A stretch of 64,000 nt of DNA from Nostoc linckia FACHB-104. GTDB taxonomy: Bacteria > Cyanobacteriota > Cyanobacteriia > Cyanobacteriales > Nostocaceae. The position numbers and the translations under genes were made by a program. Location of the stretch: the NCBI RefSeq assembly GCF_014696615.1, contig NZ_JACJQJ010000002.1:124001-188000 (forward strand), given 5' to 3'. This document shows, one piece after another, positions 1 through 9,037 of this stretch (position 1 is its first letter; each line of letters opens with the position of its first letter). A model generated the notes under the pieces. That model ran no database searches. It was not told the origin of the DNA and saw only the letters and a list, made by a program, of their open reading frames with translations.

Positions 1-47
1 ATAATCAAAAACCTTCACTACTAGTTTTTGATTTTTACTTTTTACTC

Positions 48-80
48 ATATCCCCGACTTATTAAAAAAGTCGGGGATAT
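48..80. repeat. Perfect 13-bp hairpin, CCCCGACTT family
   Basis: ATATCCCCGACTT is followed by a 7-nt A-rich loop and its exact complement. No poly-T tail follows on either strand, so it is not a textbook terminator, although it lies about 215 bp downstream of the minus-strand epimerase gene. The same core (CCCGACTTATT...AAGTCGGG) recurs at 50081-50105. The rest of 1-295 shows no gene. Confidence 0.7.
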
Positions 81-295
81 TCTAAATAAGAAGGCTTAGA
101 AGATGTTTTAAAAGTCCTGTCGTTGGTAGCAAAATATTTTAGATCACCCTAAATTTCCCTTTGCAAGGGCAACTTTGATTGTATTTCCCCTTTTTCAAGG
201 GTGGATCAATAATTCTCTAAAATCACAGCCAACCACTTTTCAAAAAATCTCTTACGGTCTATATCTGCTGCAATTGTGAATTTCGCAGAGAAATA

Positions 296-1324
296 CTAAT
301 TTTTATGCCAGAAAAAGTCTTTGTCAATTTGCTGTGTGCGAATCAGATATTCTAACTGCTTTAAGCGCGTAAATCCTCTGAACAAGAAAGTATCTTCAGT
401 CATATCTATTTGACTGAACAACTTAAATAGCTGTTCAGCACCTAATTGAGCATTCCAATCACACTTAAATCCGGGTAGCATGGTGTTGATTTTCTCAAAA
501 GATACTCGATAGCTGCGGTTATCTGCACCGTTATCTCCAAAAGATAATTGACAGCCTACGAAGACATCTGCAATGATTTCAGCAATTTCTTTAACTCGAT
601 AGTTGTTTGCAGTATCCCCAACGTTAAAGATTTGTTTGTGTACAATATCACGGGGTGCTTCCAAGGCACAGACAATTGCTTTGCAGATATCTAATGCATG
701 AACTAATGGCCGCCAAGGTGTACCATCACTGGTCATTTTAATTTCTTTGCTAGTCCATGCCAAGCCAGCTAGGTTGTTTAAAACAATATCAAACCGCATT
801 CTTGGTGAAGCACCAAAAGCTGTAGCATTCCGCATAAAGGTAGGAGAGAAGTCATCATCAGCTAGTTGCATAACATCTCGTTCTACCAAGGTTTTACATT
901 CTGCGTAGGCTGTTTGAGGATTCACCGGAGATTCTTCTGTCACATCACCCTCGGTAGCTACACCATAAACACTACAAGAAGACATATATACAAAACGACG
1001 TATACCTGCTTCTTTAGCTAACTTAGCTAGGCGTACTGAACCTTGATGATTGATGTCGTAGGTGATGTTAGGTGATAGTTGTCCAGTGGGATCATTAGAT
1101 AGTTCCGCCATGTGAACAATAGCATCAATACCTTGTAAGTCTTTCAGGCTGATGTTGCGGATATCTTTATTTAAGGTTTTGGCTGTAACGTCAGTACCGT
1201 TGAATAGCCAGCCAGCTTTATAGAAACCTGTATCTACCCCCAGAACTTCGTGTCCTCGTTCAATTAATAAAGGAGGTAATAAAGAACCAAGATAACCTTC
1301 TGTTCCAGTTACTAATATTTTCAT
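296..1324 (-). CDS. NAD-dependent sugar epimerase/dehydratase (extended SDR family)
   Basis: This 342-residue protein belongs to the extended short-chain dehydrogenase family that modifies nucleotide sugars in the cytoplasm. The N-terminal Rossmann motif TGTEGYLG (residues 6-13) binds NAD(P). The catalytic Tyr/Lys pair is Y140 and K144 (YAECK), with the serine-rich strand MSSCSVYG just before it. It is the last of three minus-strand genes in the window (rfbF, lhgO, this gene), so a role in making a surface or O-antigen-type sugar is likely. The exact substrate (UDP-, CDP- or GDP-sugar) cannot be read from the sequence. A 415-bp gap separates it from lhgO, so cotranscription is uncertain. Confidence 0.85.
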   Translation of the reverse strand: MKILVTGTEGYLGSLLPPLLIERGHEVLGVDTGFYKAGWLFNGTDVTAKTLNKDIRNISLKDLQGIDAIVHMAELSNDPTGQLSPNITYDINHQGSVRLAKLAKEAGIRRFVYMSSCSVYGVATEGDVTEESPVNPQTAYAECKTLVERDVMQLADDDFSPTFMRNATAFGASPRMRFDIVLNNLAGLAWTSKEIKMTSDGTPWRPLVHALDICKAIVCALEAPRDIVHKQIFNVGDTANNYRVKEIAEIIADVFVGCQLSFGDNGADNRSYRVSFEKINTMLPGFKCDWNAQLGAEQLFKLFSQIDMTEDTFLFRGFTRLKQLEYLIRTQQIDKDFFWHKN

Positions 1325-1739
1325 TGTTGTGAAAGCCTTTGTATTGATTAGTTAGTTTCTAATGCCTAAAAACACTAAATAGGCATGATGAATTGCGTAC
1401 AGCAGGACGGCTCAACACCCTTATTTTCTTTCTGTCTGAATGCCTGAGTGGTTCATGCTAATACCAAGGCACTCACACAACAAGTATTTTCACGTCACGT
1501 ATGATGAACTGCGTACACCAGAACATAACTCTACCAAAAATCTTGAGATGTGAGATTATGGTTCAGTTAAGAAAAATTATAGGGTCAAGGTATCTACAAT
1601 CTTTTCTCTTATTAGACTATCTTACTGAAGCCTTGCCCCTACAATACATTCCAGCCTAACTGAACTGTATGAGATGGGAAATTGGATCTCATACAGAGAA
1701 TTTGATGTGAAGATGTTCAGAAAACTCAGTTATCTGCAA
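1325..1739. other. Intergenic gap with a 24-bp imperfect direct repeat
   Basis: No coding potential is evident. Two near-identical segments, 1385-1408 and 1501-1524, share ATGATGAA(T/C)TGCGTACA with a few mismatches, 116 bp apart and in the same orientation. They sit upstream of the epimerase gene and could be binding sites or remnants of a small duplication. Confidence 0.5.
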
Positions 1740-2951
1740 TTAAATGACTGACGCTGCCATATATGATGGTTCGGGGATTTGTGCCACAATTGCTTTGCCA
1801 ATTTCTAAAGAAGAAGTGGCAGCTGGTGAAGGCGCATTGCAAACATGAATGGAGTTTTGGCCTGGGATAATCAAAAAGTCATCCACTAGCTTACCGTCAT
1901 TCATCAAAGCTTGAGCGCGAACTCCCGCATGGGTAGGAACTAAATCTTGGGCTTGCACTTCGGGAATGAGTTGTTGCAAACTCTTCACAAAGGCAGCTTT
2001 GCTAAAGGAACGAATAATTTCTTGAATCCCTTCATCAGCGTGTTTTGCGGCTAATTTCCAGAAACCAGGATAAGTCATTACTTCAGCAAAATCTCGCAAG
2101 TCGAAGTCGGTTTTGTGATAACCTTCGCGTTTCAGGCTTAATACGGCATTGGGGCCTGCATGAACGCTACCATCAATCATGCGGGTAAAGTGGACACCCA
2201 AGAAGGGAAAATCTGGGTTAGGAACTGGGTAAATCAGAGTTTTCACCAGATAGCGTTTTTCTGGGGTGAGTTCGTAGTATTCTCCCCGGAAGGGTACTAT
2301 TTTCGCTTGTGGCTCCACATTACCTAATTTAGCCACGCGATCGCTATGCAATCCGGCACAATTAATCACAAACCGAGTTTCAAAACTACCGTTGTTGGTT
2401 TCTAGTACCTGATTTTTCCCGCTGGGTCTAATTTTCTCTACTTTGGTGTTGAGTCGTAAATCGCCGCCTTGTTTTTGAATTAACTCAGCGTATTTCTCGC
2501 TAACTTGCTTGTAATTAACAATACCTGTAGAGAATACTTTAATGCCAGCTACACAACTGACATGGGGTTCAATTTCGCGAACTTCTTCTGGACTTATTCT
2601 TTGGACTTTAATGCCATTTTCTAAGCCGCGTTTATAGAGATTTTCTAGGCGTGGTATTTCTGCATCCGAAGTTGCCACAATTACTTTGCCGCAAATATCA
2701 TGGGCAATGCCATGTTCTCGGCAGAATTCTACCATTGAATTAGCACCGTCACGGCAGAATTTAGCTTTATAACTTCCAGGCTTATAGTAAATTCCTGAGT
2801 GAATTACGCCACTATTATTGCCTGTTTGATGAAATGCCCAGTTACTTTCTTTTTCTAATACTAAAATTCGGGCATTGGGATAGCGTTTGCCTAAAGCCAT
2901 CCCTGTAGAAAGTCCAACGATTCCCCCACCAATAATTGCAAAATCGTACAT
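1740..2951 (-). CDS. lhgO: L-2-hydroxyglutarate oxidase-like FAD-dependent oxidoreductase
   Basis: The protein (403 residues from the ATG at 2951) is a DAO-fold flavoenzyme. The N-terminus MYDFAIIGGGIVG carries the FAD-binding GxGxxG at residues 8-13. The 'NNSGVIHSGIYYKPGS' segment and the C-terminal 'HAGVRAQ' block are typical of LhgO, which oxidises L-2-hydroxyglutarate to 2-oxoglutarate and usually passes electrons to the membrane quinone pool. I chose the internal Met because the 10 upstream residues precede the conserved flavin-binding strand and are unlike the family. It lies between two nucleotide-sugar genes, an unusual setting for a metabolite-repair enzyme. Oxidation of a sugar-derived hydroxy acid is an alternative. 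Confidence 0.85.
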   Translation of the reverse strand: MYDFAIIGGGIVGLSTGMALGKRYPNARILVLEKESNWAFHQTGNNSGVIHSGIYYKPGSYKAKFCRDGANSMVEFCREHGIAHDICGKVIVATSDAEIPRLENLYKRGLENGIKVQRISPEEVREIEPHVSCVAGIKVFSTGIVNYKQVSEKYAELIQKQGGDLRLNTKVEKIRPSGKNQVLETNNGSFETRFVINCAGLHSDRVAKLGNVEPQAKIVPFRGEYYELTPEKRYLVKTLIYPVPNPDFPFLGVHFTRMIDGSVHAGPNAVLSLKREGYHKTDFDLRDFAEVMTYPGFWKLAAKHADEGIQEIIRSFSKAAFVKSLQQLIPEVQAQDLVPTHAGVRAQALMNDGKLVDDFLIIPGQNSIHVCNAPSPAATSSLEIGKAIVAQIPEPSYMAASVI

Positions 2952-3028
2952 TAGTATTATTGCACCTTTAAAAACAACCAATTTAAGAGTTAAGAGTTGA
3001 ATTTATCTCGCAACTCTTAAATATTCTA

Positions 3029-3802
3029 CTACCATACTTTCCAAGGTGCTTGACCGTTTTTCCACAAGTCCTCTAGATAATTTCTATCACGTAATGTGTC
3101 CATCGGTTGCCAGAAACCATTATGTTTGTAAGCAGATAACTGTTCCATATCTGCTAATTTTTCTAATGGTTCTTTTTCCCAAACTGTACTGTCATCAGCG
3201 ATGAAGTCGATTACTTGTGGTTCTAAAACAAAATAACCACCATTAATCCAAGCACCATCACCTTCAGGTTTTTCGCGAAAGTTAGTAATTTTAGTTTGTT
3301 CTTGTCCTAAAGAAATTGCCCCAAAGCGCCCAGCAGGTTGCACTGCAGTGAGTGTGGCTAAGGTATTTTGTTCTTTATGCAGCTTAATGAGTTCTGTAAT
3401 ATTTACATCACTAACACCATCACCATAGGTAAAGCAAAAAGTATCGTTACCAAGATGTTCTCTAACTTGCTTTAAGCGTCCACCTGTCATGGTGTTATCA
3501 CCCGTATTTACCAAGGTCACACGCCAGGGTTCGGCATACCCAGAATGCACATTCATCTGGTTAAAACGCATATCGAAGGTGACATCTGACATGTGCAAGA
3601 AGTAATTAGCAAAGTACTCCTTAATGACGTAACCTTTATATCCACAACAAATAATAAAGTCATTAATGCCGTGGGCAGAGTAAATCTTCATGATGTGCCA
3701 CAAAATTGGTTTGCCACCAATTTCTACCATCGGCTTAGGTCTGATACTTGTTTCTTCACTTAAGCGTGTACCCAGACCACCAGCCAAAATCACTGCTTTC
3801 AT
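3029..3802 (-). CDS. rfbF: Glucose-1-phosphate cytidylyltransferase
   Basis: RfbF makes CDP-glucose from CTP and glucose-1-phosphate, the entry step to CDP-3,6-dideoxyhexoses and other CDP-sugars of lipopolysaccharide. At 257 residues it has the family's normal length. The nucleotidyltransferase signature [10 protein letters not shown] lies at residues 8-17, followed by [19 protein letters not shown]. The C-terminal '[18 protein letters not shown]' is typical of RfbF. It is the first gene of the minus-strand sugar group. The usual partner, CDP-glucose 4,6-dehydratase (RfbG), is not in the window and may lie beyond the left edge. Confidence 0.93.
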   Translation of the reverse strand: MKAVILAGGLGTRLSEETSIRPKPMVEIGGKPILWHIMKIYSAHGINDFIICCGYKGYVIKEYFANYFLHMSDVTFDMRFNQMNVHSGYAEPWRVTLVNTGDNTMTGGRLKQVREHLGNDTFCFTYGDGVSDVNITELIKLHKEQNTLATLTAVQPAGRFGAISLGQEQTKITNFREKPEGDGAWINGGYFVLEPQVIDFIADDSTVWEKEPLEKLADMEQLSAYKHNGFWQPMDTLRDRNYLEDLWKNGQAPWKVW

Positions 3803-4157
3803 GCAATTTCCTCAAGATTTGCAGGTAGTTTAATATTTAAATTTATTCGTTGCTAATGAAGCGATTGCACCTGGAATCGAGAAAAATCTATTTACCATTT
3901 ATCTTTCTCCGTAAATAATCTAACTAGATTTTTCCTCTTTTCTGTAAAGACAAGGTAAATAAAAATCTTTGTTATATAAAAGCTTTATGAATACGGAGAA
4001 AATGTGAAAATTAGTTACTTAATTTGTGAGAGATATAACCTAAAAAATAAATCGAATTTAGCACCAGCTAAATTCGATTTTACTGATAATTTTCTAATGT
4101 TTAATAGTAATCGAGGATTAATTCAAAAGTAATAAAATTTACTTTTTTAATAAAAAC

Positions 4158-4458
4158 AGGACTTACGCAACTGGTACACTCATCTTCTAGTTTAAGAGTC
4201 AAGAGTCAAGAGTCAAAAATTCAGGTTGTTTGGACTTTTGAACGCCAGTTCACTAAACGGGGGGAACCTCCCTACTCTGCGGGAACGCTTGGGAGCAAAC
4301 GGGCGAATCCTTCGGATACACTACGCCTGCGTTGGGCGGGTTCCCTGACTTGTAGCAAGTGGCGTTGGAAACCTCCTGCAGCGCTGGTCTCACCGCACGT
4401 GACTGGCTCCTCTTGAGCCTGGACAGCCTAAACGAAAAAAATGTGACACTTGCGTAAG
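4158..4458 (+). mobile_element. MITE-like element, copy A, split by a nested repeat
   Basis: It starts AGGACTTACGCAACTGGTAC and ends TGTGACACTTGCGTAAG, so the termini are inverted repeats of AGGACTTACGCAA; the last four bases of the right end have diverged. The outer parts match the element at 21616-21759 in reverse orientation almost base for base. About 168 bp of unrelated repeat DNA (4242-4409) interrupts it. It has no coding capacity, as expected of a non-autonomous element moved by a transposase elsewhere. The surrounding 3803-4676 gap contains no gene I can support. Confidence 0.75.
4242..4409. repeat. Secondary repeat nested inside the MITE-like element
   Basis: This GC-rich block contains GGGGGGAACCTCCC and several short palindromes. 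It interrupts the sequence found continuous in the 21.6-kb copy: the left part ends at GGACTTTTGA and the right part resumes at CTCTTGA. The GGGGGGAACC core is seen again at 17791-17800 and a related block lies at 15695-15770. Confidence 0.6.
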
Positions 4459-4676
4459 AGTATAGGTAAATTAACGCTCTTTCATCACAGTTCCTGCAAG
4501 CATATCTACGGACGACCCACCACCTGCTATGAATGACAAAACTAGCCCCTAGTTCCTAGTACAACAAGGCATAAATAAAGAAACCATCCCATATCACCTA
4601 AAAGCTGACCAGATAGGATGATTTATTTTATACATCTCTGTAAGGGTAGAGCCTTTTTGTACTAGACCCTAGTTAT

Positions 4677-6854
4677 CTATCTTGTTTCTGCTGAATCCAA
4701 AATATTGGAACTTTGGAATAAAGCATCACATTTATTTTCTACAACAATGCAGAGGCTACTGAGTGCTTGTTGGTAGTTGTCCATATCTTCTTGTTCCAGA
4801 GAGACTTTGGCAGATGTTTGTAAATCATCAATTGCTTTGACACGATTTACCTCTGAATTTTGGATACCATATTGCGACAGTTCGTAGTGAATCATACCTC
4901 GTTTGAGATAGACTTTCCCCTGTTTAGGGTTGATGCGTAATGCTTCATTAAAGTCAACGATCGCTTTGTTGTACTCGCGAGCATAATCATTGCTGTATTG
5001 AGCAATTTGCGAATGTACAATACCGCGTTGGAAGTAAGCTTCTGGCTGTGAGGGATTGATATCAATCGCCTTGGTGAAATCATTGATGGCTTGCTGATAA
5101 TCTTGTTGAGAGTCGCCGCTATATTTAGCAATTTGGGCACGGACAACACCTCGTCTAATATAGGCTTCTACTTCCTGATTATTCAAACGCAGAGCATTAT
5201 TAAAGTCAGCGATCGCTAGGTTATATTCCCGGTCGGGATCGTTGCTATAGTCAGCCAGCATATAGCGTACATTACCCCGATTGACAAAAGCTTTGAGTTC
5301 TCTAGGATTGAGTTGCAACGCGGCGCTGTAATCGCTGAGTGCGCCTTCATAGTCTTTCATGTTGTAGCGCGCGTTACCCCGGTTGACATGGGCTTTGGCG
5401 TGCTTGGGTTCTCTTTCTAGAGCTTGGTTAAAGTTCTCAATTGCCCGCCCATAGTCTCGCACTTTGTAAGCCGCATGACCCTGTTTATAATAATCATCAA
5501 AGCTGAGGTTTTTGTTTTTGATTGCCTGATTAGACATCAAGCTTTGCTGGGTATAAGCATTTTGGGAAACAACTGGGCTAGTCAATTTCACCATGACATC
5601 TAAATACCCCAACAAACCAAAACCGAGTACGCACAAGCCTACTGGGTACCATTTGCGATTTTTTAGGAGATTGGGGAAAGTAGCTTTTTTGCTATGTGTA
5701 GGTTGCCAGTAATGTGTTGCTAAGGGAGCCACAGGTTGCGGCCTTTGGGTCGGCTGGTTGTAGCGATTTCTGGCTGGTATACGGGGTTTGAGATGTTCTT
5801 TGGCGGCGATCGCACGATGTGATGGGAAAGGATCACGTCCACCTAAGCGTTTAGTACGTTCGCACCAAGGACATGAATGTAGATGCTCGTTGTAACTATG
5901 CTGAGGATTAACGCTACAAGTAATCAGGCTTTCTTCCGCTTCAGCTATTGCTAGCATCCAGGTTTGGGCGCTGGGACGGACATGAGGATCGTTATGACCA
6001 TCCTCAAAACAACGTAAAAATAGTTCTTGTAAGCTGGGGTGCAAAATTTCCCAAGCCGGTGCTATGGGAGTAGGTAGGTAAGGAACTTTCCGCTTTTGAC
6101 TGTAAGTAAAATGACCAGAAGCAATACGTGATTCGTAAGCGGGTGGTTCGTTAGCACCTTGGAAAATACCAGAAAATGGGTGGGTACCTTCCATCAACAG
6201 TTGAAAGATGAGTACTCCTAACCCAAATAGATCGTGAGTAACTTCGCGATCGTGCTGTGAGAAAATCTTGTTTTGCAGTTCTGGGGGAGTAAATTCTGGT
6301 TTCCCTACAGGGCAGCGGTAAACAGCATGAGTATCGGGATCTAGTACCTGGAAGGAGTCTGTATCGACTAATGTCACCAGTGCTGTGTCACTTACCAGGA
6401 TATTGGACTCATTGACATCACCAATGCAATATCCGCTACTATGCAAAGCCGCAAAAGCAGCCGCCAGATTTCTTGCCGTACGTAGCAGGTACTGGTAGTT
6501 GAATAATGGGCAGTGTTGGCGGCGGGTTCTGGGATTATAAAAGTCAATGATGGGACGCATCCCGCGAATCCGCGGCATTAAAAAACCAACAATGCGATCG
6601 CTGCCATCTACTGCGCGTAATACATCCTGTGGCCAAGCAATGGAGATATGCCCTAAATTAGCTGTAGGGTTTTCTGGCGGATTGACAAGCATTGCTTGGA
6701 GTTTGTAAGCGTGGGCGGCTGTGGGTTTGTGATAAACCTTGGCCACTAAATTACTTTGGGATGGTACTGCATAGATACAAGCTTCACCACCACGCCCTAG
6801 ACTGACGTTAAGATTCAGAATTTCCTGTTTAGGAAGACAACGTAGTACCTGCAT
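4677..6854 (-). CDS. TerY-P-type Ser/Thr protein kinase with zinc ribbon, TM helix and TPR repeats
   Basis: The 725-residue protein begins with a protein-kinase domain: glycine-rich loop GRGGEACIY (20-28), putative ATP-binding K39, catalytic-loop D146 in GDVNESN (replacing HRDxxxxN) and metal-binding D164 in VDTDSF (replacing DFG). These deviations are typical of the kinase found beside TerY-like vWA and PP2C proteins. A Cys/His cluster around residues 314-336 (CPWCER) looks like a zinc ribbon. One membrane helix lies near 402-424, and at least six TPR units follow to about residue 690. With PP2C and vWA genes directly upstream on the same strand, a phospho-signalling complex is expected. The TPR half probably recruits partners across the membrane. 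Its targets are unknown. Confidence 0.88.
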   Translation of the reverse strand: MQVLRCLPKQEILNLNVSLGRGGEACIYAVPSQSNLVAKVYHKPTAAHAYKLQAMLVNPPENPTANLGHISIAWPQDVLRAVDGSDRIVGFLMPRIRGMRPIIDFYNPRTRRQHCPLFNYQYLLRTARNLAAAFAALHSSGYCIGDVNESNILVSDTALVTLVDTDSFQVLDPDTHAVYRCPVGKPEFTPPELQNKIFSQHDREVTHDLFGLGVLIFQLLMEGTHPFSGIFQGANEPPAYESRIASGHFTYSQKRKVPYLPTPIAPAWEILHPSLQELFLRCFEDGHNDPHVRPSAQTWMLAIAEAEESLITCSVNPQHSYNEHLHSCPWCERTKRLGGRDPFPSHRAIAAKEHLKPRIPARNRYNQPTQRPQPVAPLATHYWQPTHSKKATFPNLLKNRKWYPVGLCVLGFGLLGYLDVMVKLTSPVVSQNAYTQQSLMSNQAIKNKNLSFDDYYKQGHAAYKVRDYGRAIENFNQALEREPKHAKAHVNRGNARYNMKDYEGALSDYSAALQLNPRELKAFVNRGNVRYMLADYSNDPDREYNLAIADFNNALRLNNQEVEAYIRRGVVRAQIAKYSGDSQQDYQQAINDFTKAIDINPSQPEAYFQRGIVHSQIAQYSNDYAREYNKAIVDFNEALRINPKQGKVYLKRGMIHYELSQYGIQNSEVNRVKAIDDLQTSAKVSLEQEDMDNYQQALSSLCIVVENKCDALFQSSNILDSAETR

Positions 6855-6914
6855 GATAGAGTTACGGTTAACGGGGGTTACTTAAAAATGCTGAATCATC
6901 TGGCGGATCTGGGC

Positions 6915-7697
6915 TTACGGTTTGCTGAGTGCCGCGATGATGAGTGTTAAATCATCATCAGTGCGCTGTGTAATCCGTTCAGATCCTAAAAACTTTACTA
7001 ACTGTTCTTTAGCCACCGTCTTATCCTGGGTATTCGCTACAAAGTCGAATAAGGGAAAGAAGAATGGTTTATGAGGTTCGCCAACCACCATATTTAAAGC
7101 CAGCATTTGTAGCCCATCGGTGAGAACACTGACATTGACTATGGATTCGCGCCATAATTTCATTTGTGCTGTTTCTACGGCTCCTGGCGAAGTCAAAAAG
7201 GTGGTTTCGTTTATATATTCACCACTGTCAGGCATAGTTAATGCCAGTAGATTCCCTGTACTATCTTTCGCTACTGCCAAACCGTCACCAATCTGGGCCA
7301 CCGCTACCACTTCTGGTGTGGCGACCATCACAATTAAGGTAGTTGCTAAATCCTGAAGCTGATTATTACAGGCAGCCGCTTCGTCTTCTACCGCTTTTTT
7401 GGCGGCTAACATCGCGTCTGTCAACAGCGATCGCACAACTCCATCATCAGCTAAAGCATCACGAGTGACTTCTTTGATAGCTATATTTTCTATCGCTGTT
7501 TCCACAGCAATCATCGCTCCGACTTTGCCTTGGATGGCAGAACCTGCACCATCTGCTGCTGCTGCCACTAACACATTATCCGATAATAATTGCCAGTGGT
7601 GAGCATCCTGACACAGCTGTTTGTTTTTTAAATGGCTAGTACCACATACTGATGCAGCTACTACCTGCCATTGAGGTATCTGTTTTGACATATTCAT
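6915..7697 (-). CDS. PP2C-family protein phosphatase of the kinase/phosphatase/vWA triad
   Basis: This is a cytoplasmic metal-dependent Ser/Thr phosphatase. PP2C motifs are visible in order: AAAADGAGSA (metal-binding Asp), VAQIGDG, SVLTDGLQ and the C-terminal DDDLTLII. The start is placed at ATG 7697 or 7691 (MNMSKQIPQWQV) rather than further upstream, since the PP2C fold begins with QWQVVAASVCGTSH. It lies 60 bp upstream of the kinase gene and 50 bp downstream of the vWA gene, all co-directional, so an operon is likely. It is expected to reverse phosphorylation by the neighbouring kinase. Confidence 0.88.
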   Translation of the reverse strand: MNMSKQIPQWQVVAASVCGTSHLKNKQLCQDAHHWQLLSDNVLVAAAADGAGSAIQGKVGAMIAVETAIENIAIKEVTRDALADDGVVRSLLTDAMLAAKKAVEDEAAACNNQLQDLATTLIVMVATPEVVAVAQIGDGLAVAKDSTGNLLALTMPDSGEYINETTFLTSPGAVETAQMKLWRESIVNVSVLTDGLQMLALNMVVGEPHKPFFFPLFDFVANTQDKTVAKEQLVKFLGSERITQRTDDDLTLIIAALSKP

Positions 7698-7746
7698 AGA
7701 TTTTTTTGCAACAGCTAGCTGTGTTAGTATCAAGCTGCAATATTTA

Positions 7747-8448
7747 TTAAACAGTACCCCAACCTATTGGTGGTAGTGCCACTTGTTCATCTAGTTGTGA
7801 GTGAGACACTGCTGACATACTAGCTGACAACCAGACAAACATCTCTATAAAATTTAATCCCTTCAGTTTTAAAGGAGTACGTACAGCTATCTGATTTAAG
7901 CGGGTCATGTTGGCGTTTTCTACACCCACCGTAAAAAATGCTACTTTTTTATTAGCTTCGTCTCCCTGCAAACGTTTGGTTGCTTGCTCTACTACCTGGT
8001 CTAACTCCCCTTGCGGTTCACCATCGGTAATCATAAATACCCACGGGCGGTAGTAGGCAATACCATTGGCACGATATTGTGATTTACGCTCTTGAATCAT
8101 GTCCAATGCTTTATGAATCCCTGAACCCATGATGGTCAATCCTTGCGCTGTGAGGATTGGTGGGTTAAATTGATCGGCAGTCACAAAGTCTTGTACTACA
8201 TTAACAGTACTATCAAATGTGACTATAGCTACTTCTACTCGTCTAGCTGCTAAAGAATTTTTGACTAATTCATCTTTTAAACTCAGCAAGCCTTGATTTA
8301 AAGCTTCTATGGGATCTCCTTGCATCGAACCAGATGTGTCTAGCAGGAGTACACAAGGGCATCGAGGTTCGGGATTTTCCGCAAATTCTACTACTTCATC
8401 AAGTCTTAATGTATCATGCATAACTTGGTGTGTTATGTTATAATTCAA
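7747..8448 (-). CDS. TerY-like von Willebrand factor A domain protein
   Basis: At 233 residues this is essentially one vWA domain. The MIDAS metal site is intact: DTSGSM (D37, S39, S41), the threonine in LTIMGSG near residue 102 and the aspartate in ITDGEPQG near 144. It has no signal peptide or membrane helix, so it is cytoplasmic. TerY-like proteins are the third member of kinase-PP2C-vWA triads linked by comparative genomics to stress and tellurite-resistance systems. It is first in the minus-strand operon. A metal-dependent scaffold function is inferred. Confidence 0.87.
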   Translation of the reverse strand: MNYNITHQVMHDTLRLDEVVEFAENPEPRCPCVLLLDTSGSMQGDPIEALNQGLLSLKDELVKNSLAARRVEVAIVTFDSTVNVVQDFVTADQFNPPILTAQGLTIMGSGIHKALDMIQERKSQYRANGIAYYRPWVFMITDGEPQGELDQVVEQATKRLQGDEANKKVAFFTVGVENANMTRLNQIAVRTPLKLKGLNFIEMFVWLSASMSAVSHSQLDEQVALPPIGWGTV

Positions 8449-9001
8449 AGTATTTTTCCTTAATTACTCTAAGTATATAGTTTTTAGGTAAAAAAAACTA
8501 CATTCATAAGTATTTTCTTTGTAGATTACTTAATAATTATTAATGAGATTCTTCTCACTCAATTATCTACATATTCAAGAAAACCTTAATTAATAGGCGA
8601 TTGAGTAAAGAGGAATTTACATATAGTTTACGTTAATCGCATTCAGCCATTTAGTGAACTTCATAATTCTAGTAACCCCACAATACAATAAATACCAGCT
8701 TTTTCCCACAAAAAAGTTTAAAGCTTCTGTGTAGAAAGCAGTACTTTTATATGAAAAGAATAAATCTATTGGTAGCCCAAGCATCATCATCATCAGAATT
8801 ATCCTCAGTTTAATCTGTCAACTGTGAGCCAAAAGTACCGTAATAATACTAGGCTGCTTTAAGGGTACAAAATTTAACAAACAAGCTATACTGTGGTTTT
8901 TAAGGTCAGTCAGGGATGTAGATATTTCTTAGCAATAATTTGTTTTTAGAGAAAAATTACAGCTAAGAAACAGTATTCATTGTCGATATTTCAAATTTAC
9001 T
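8449..9001. promoter_or_regulatory. AT-rich divergent intergenic region
   Basis: It separates the minus-strand triad from the plus-strand PatA-like gene, so it must contain promoters for both directions. I see no clear operator, hairpin or small gene. A trinucleotide run of ATC occurs near 8781-8795. Confidence 0.4.
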
Positions 9002-9037
9002 TTGATTCACGTTGATTTTCCGGAAACCTCGAAAAGT

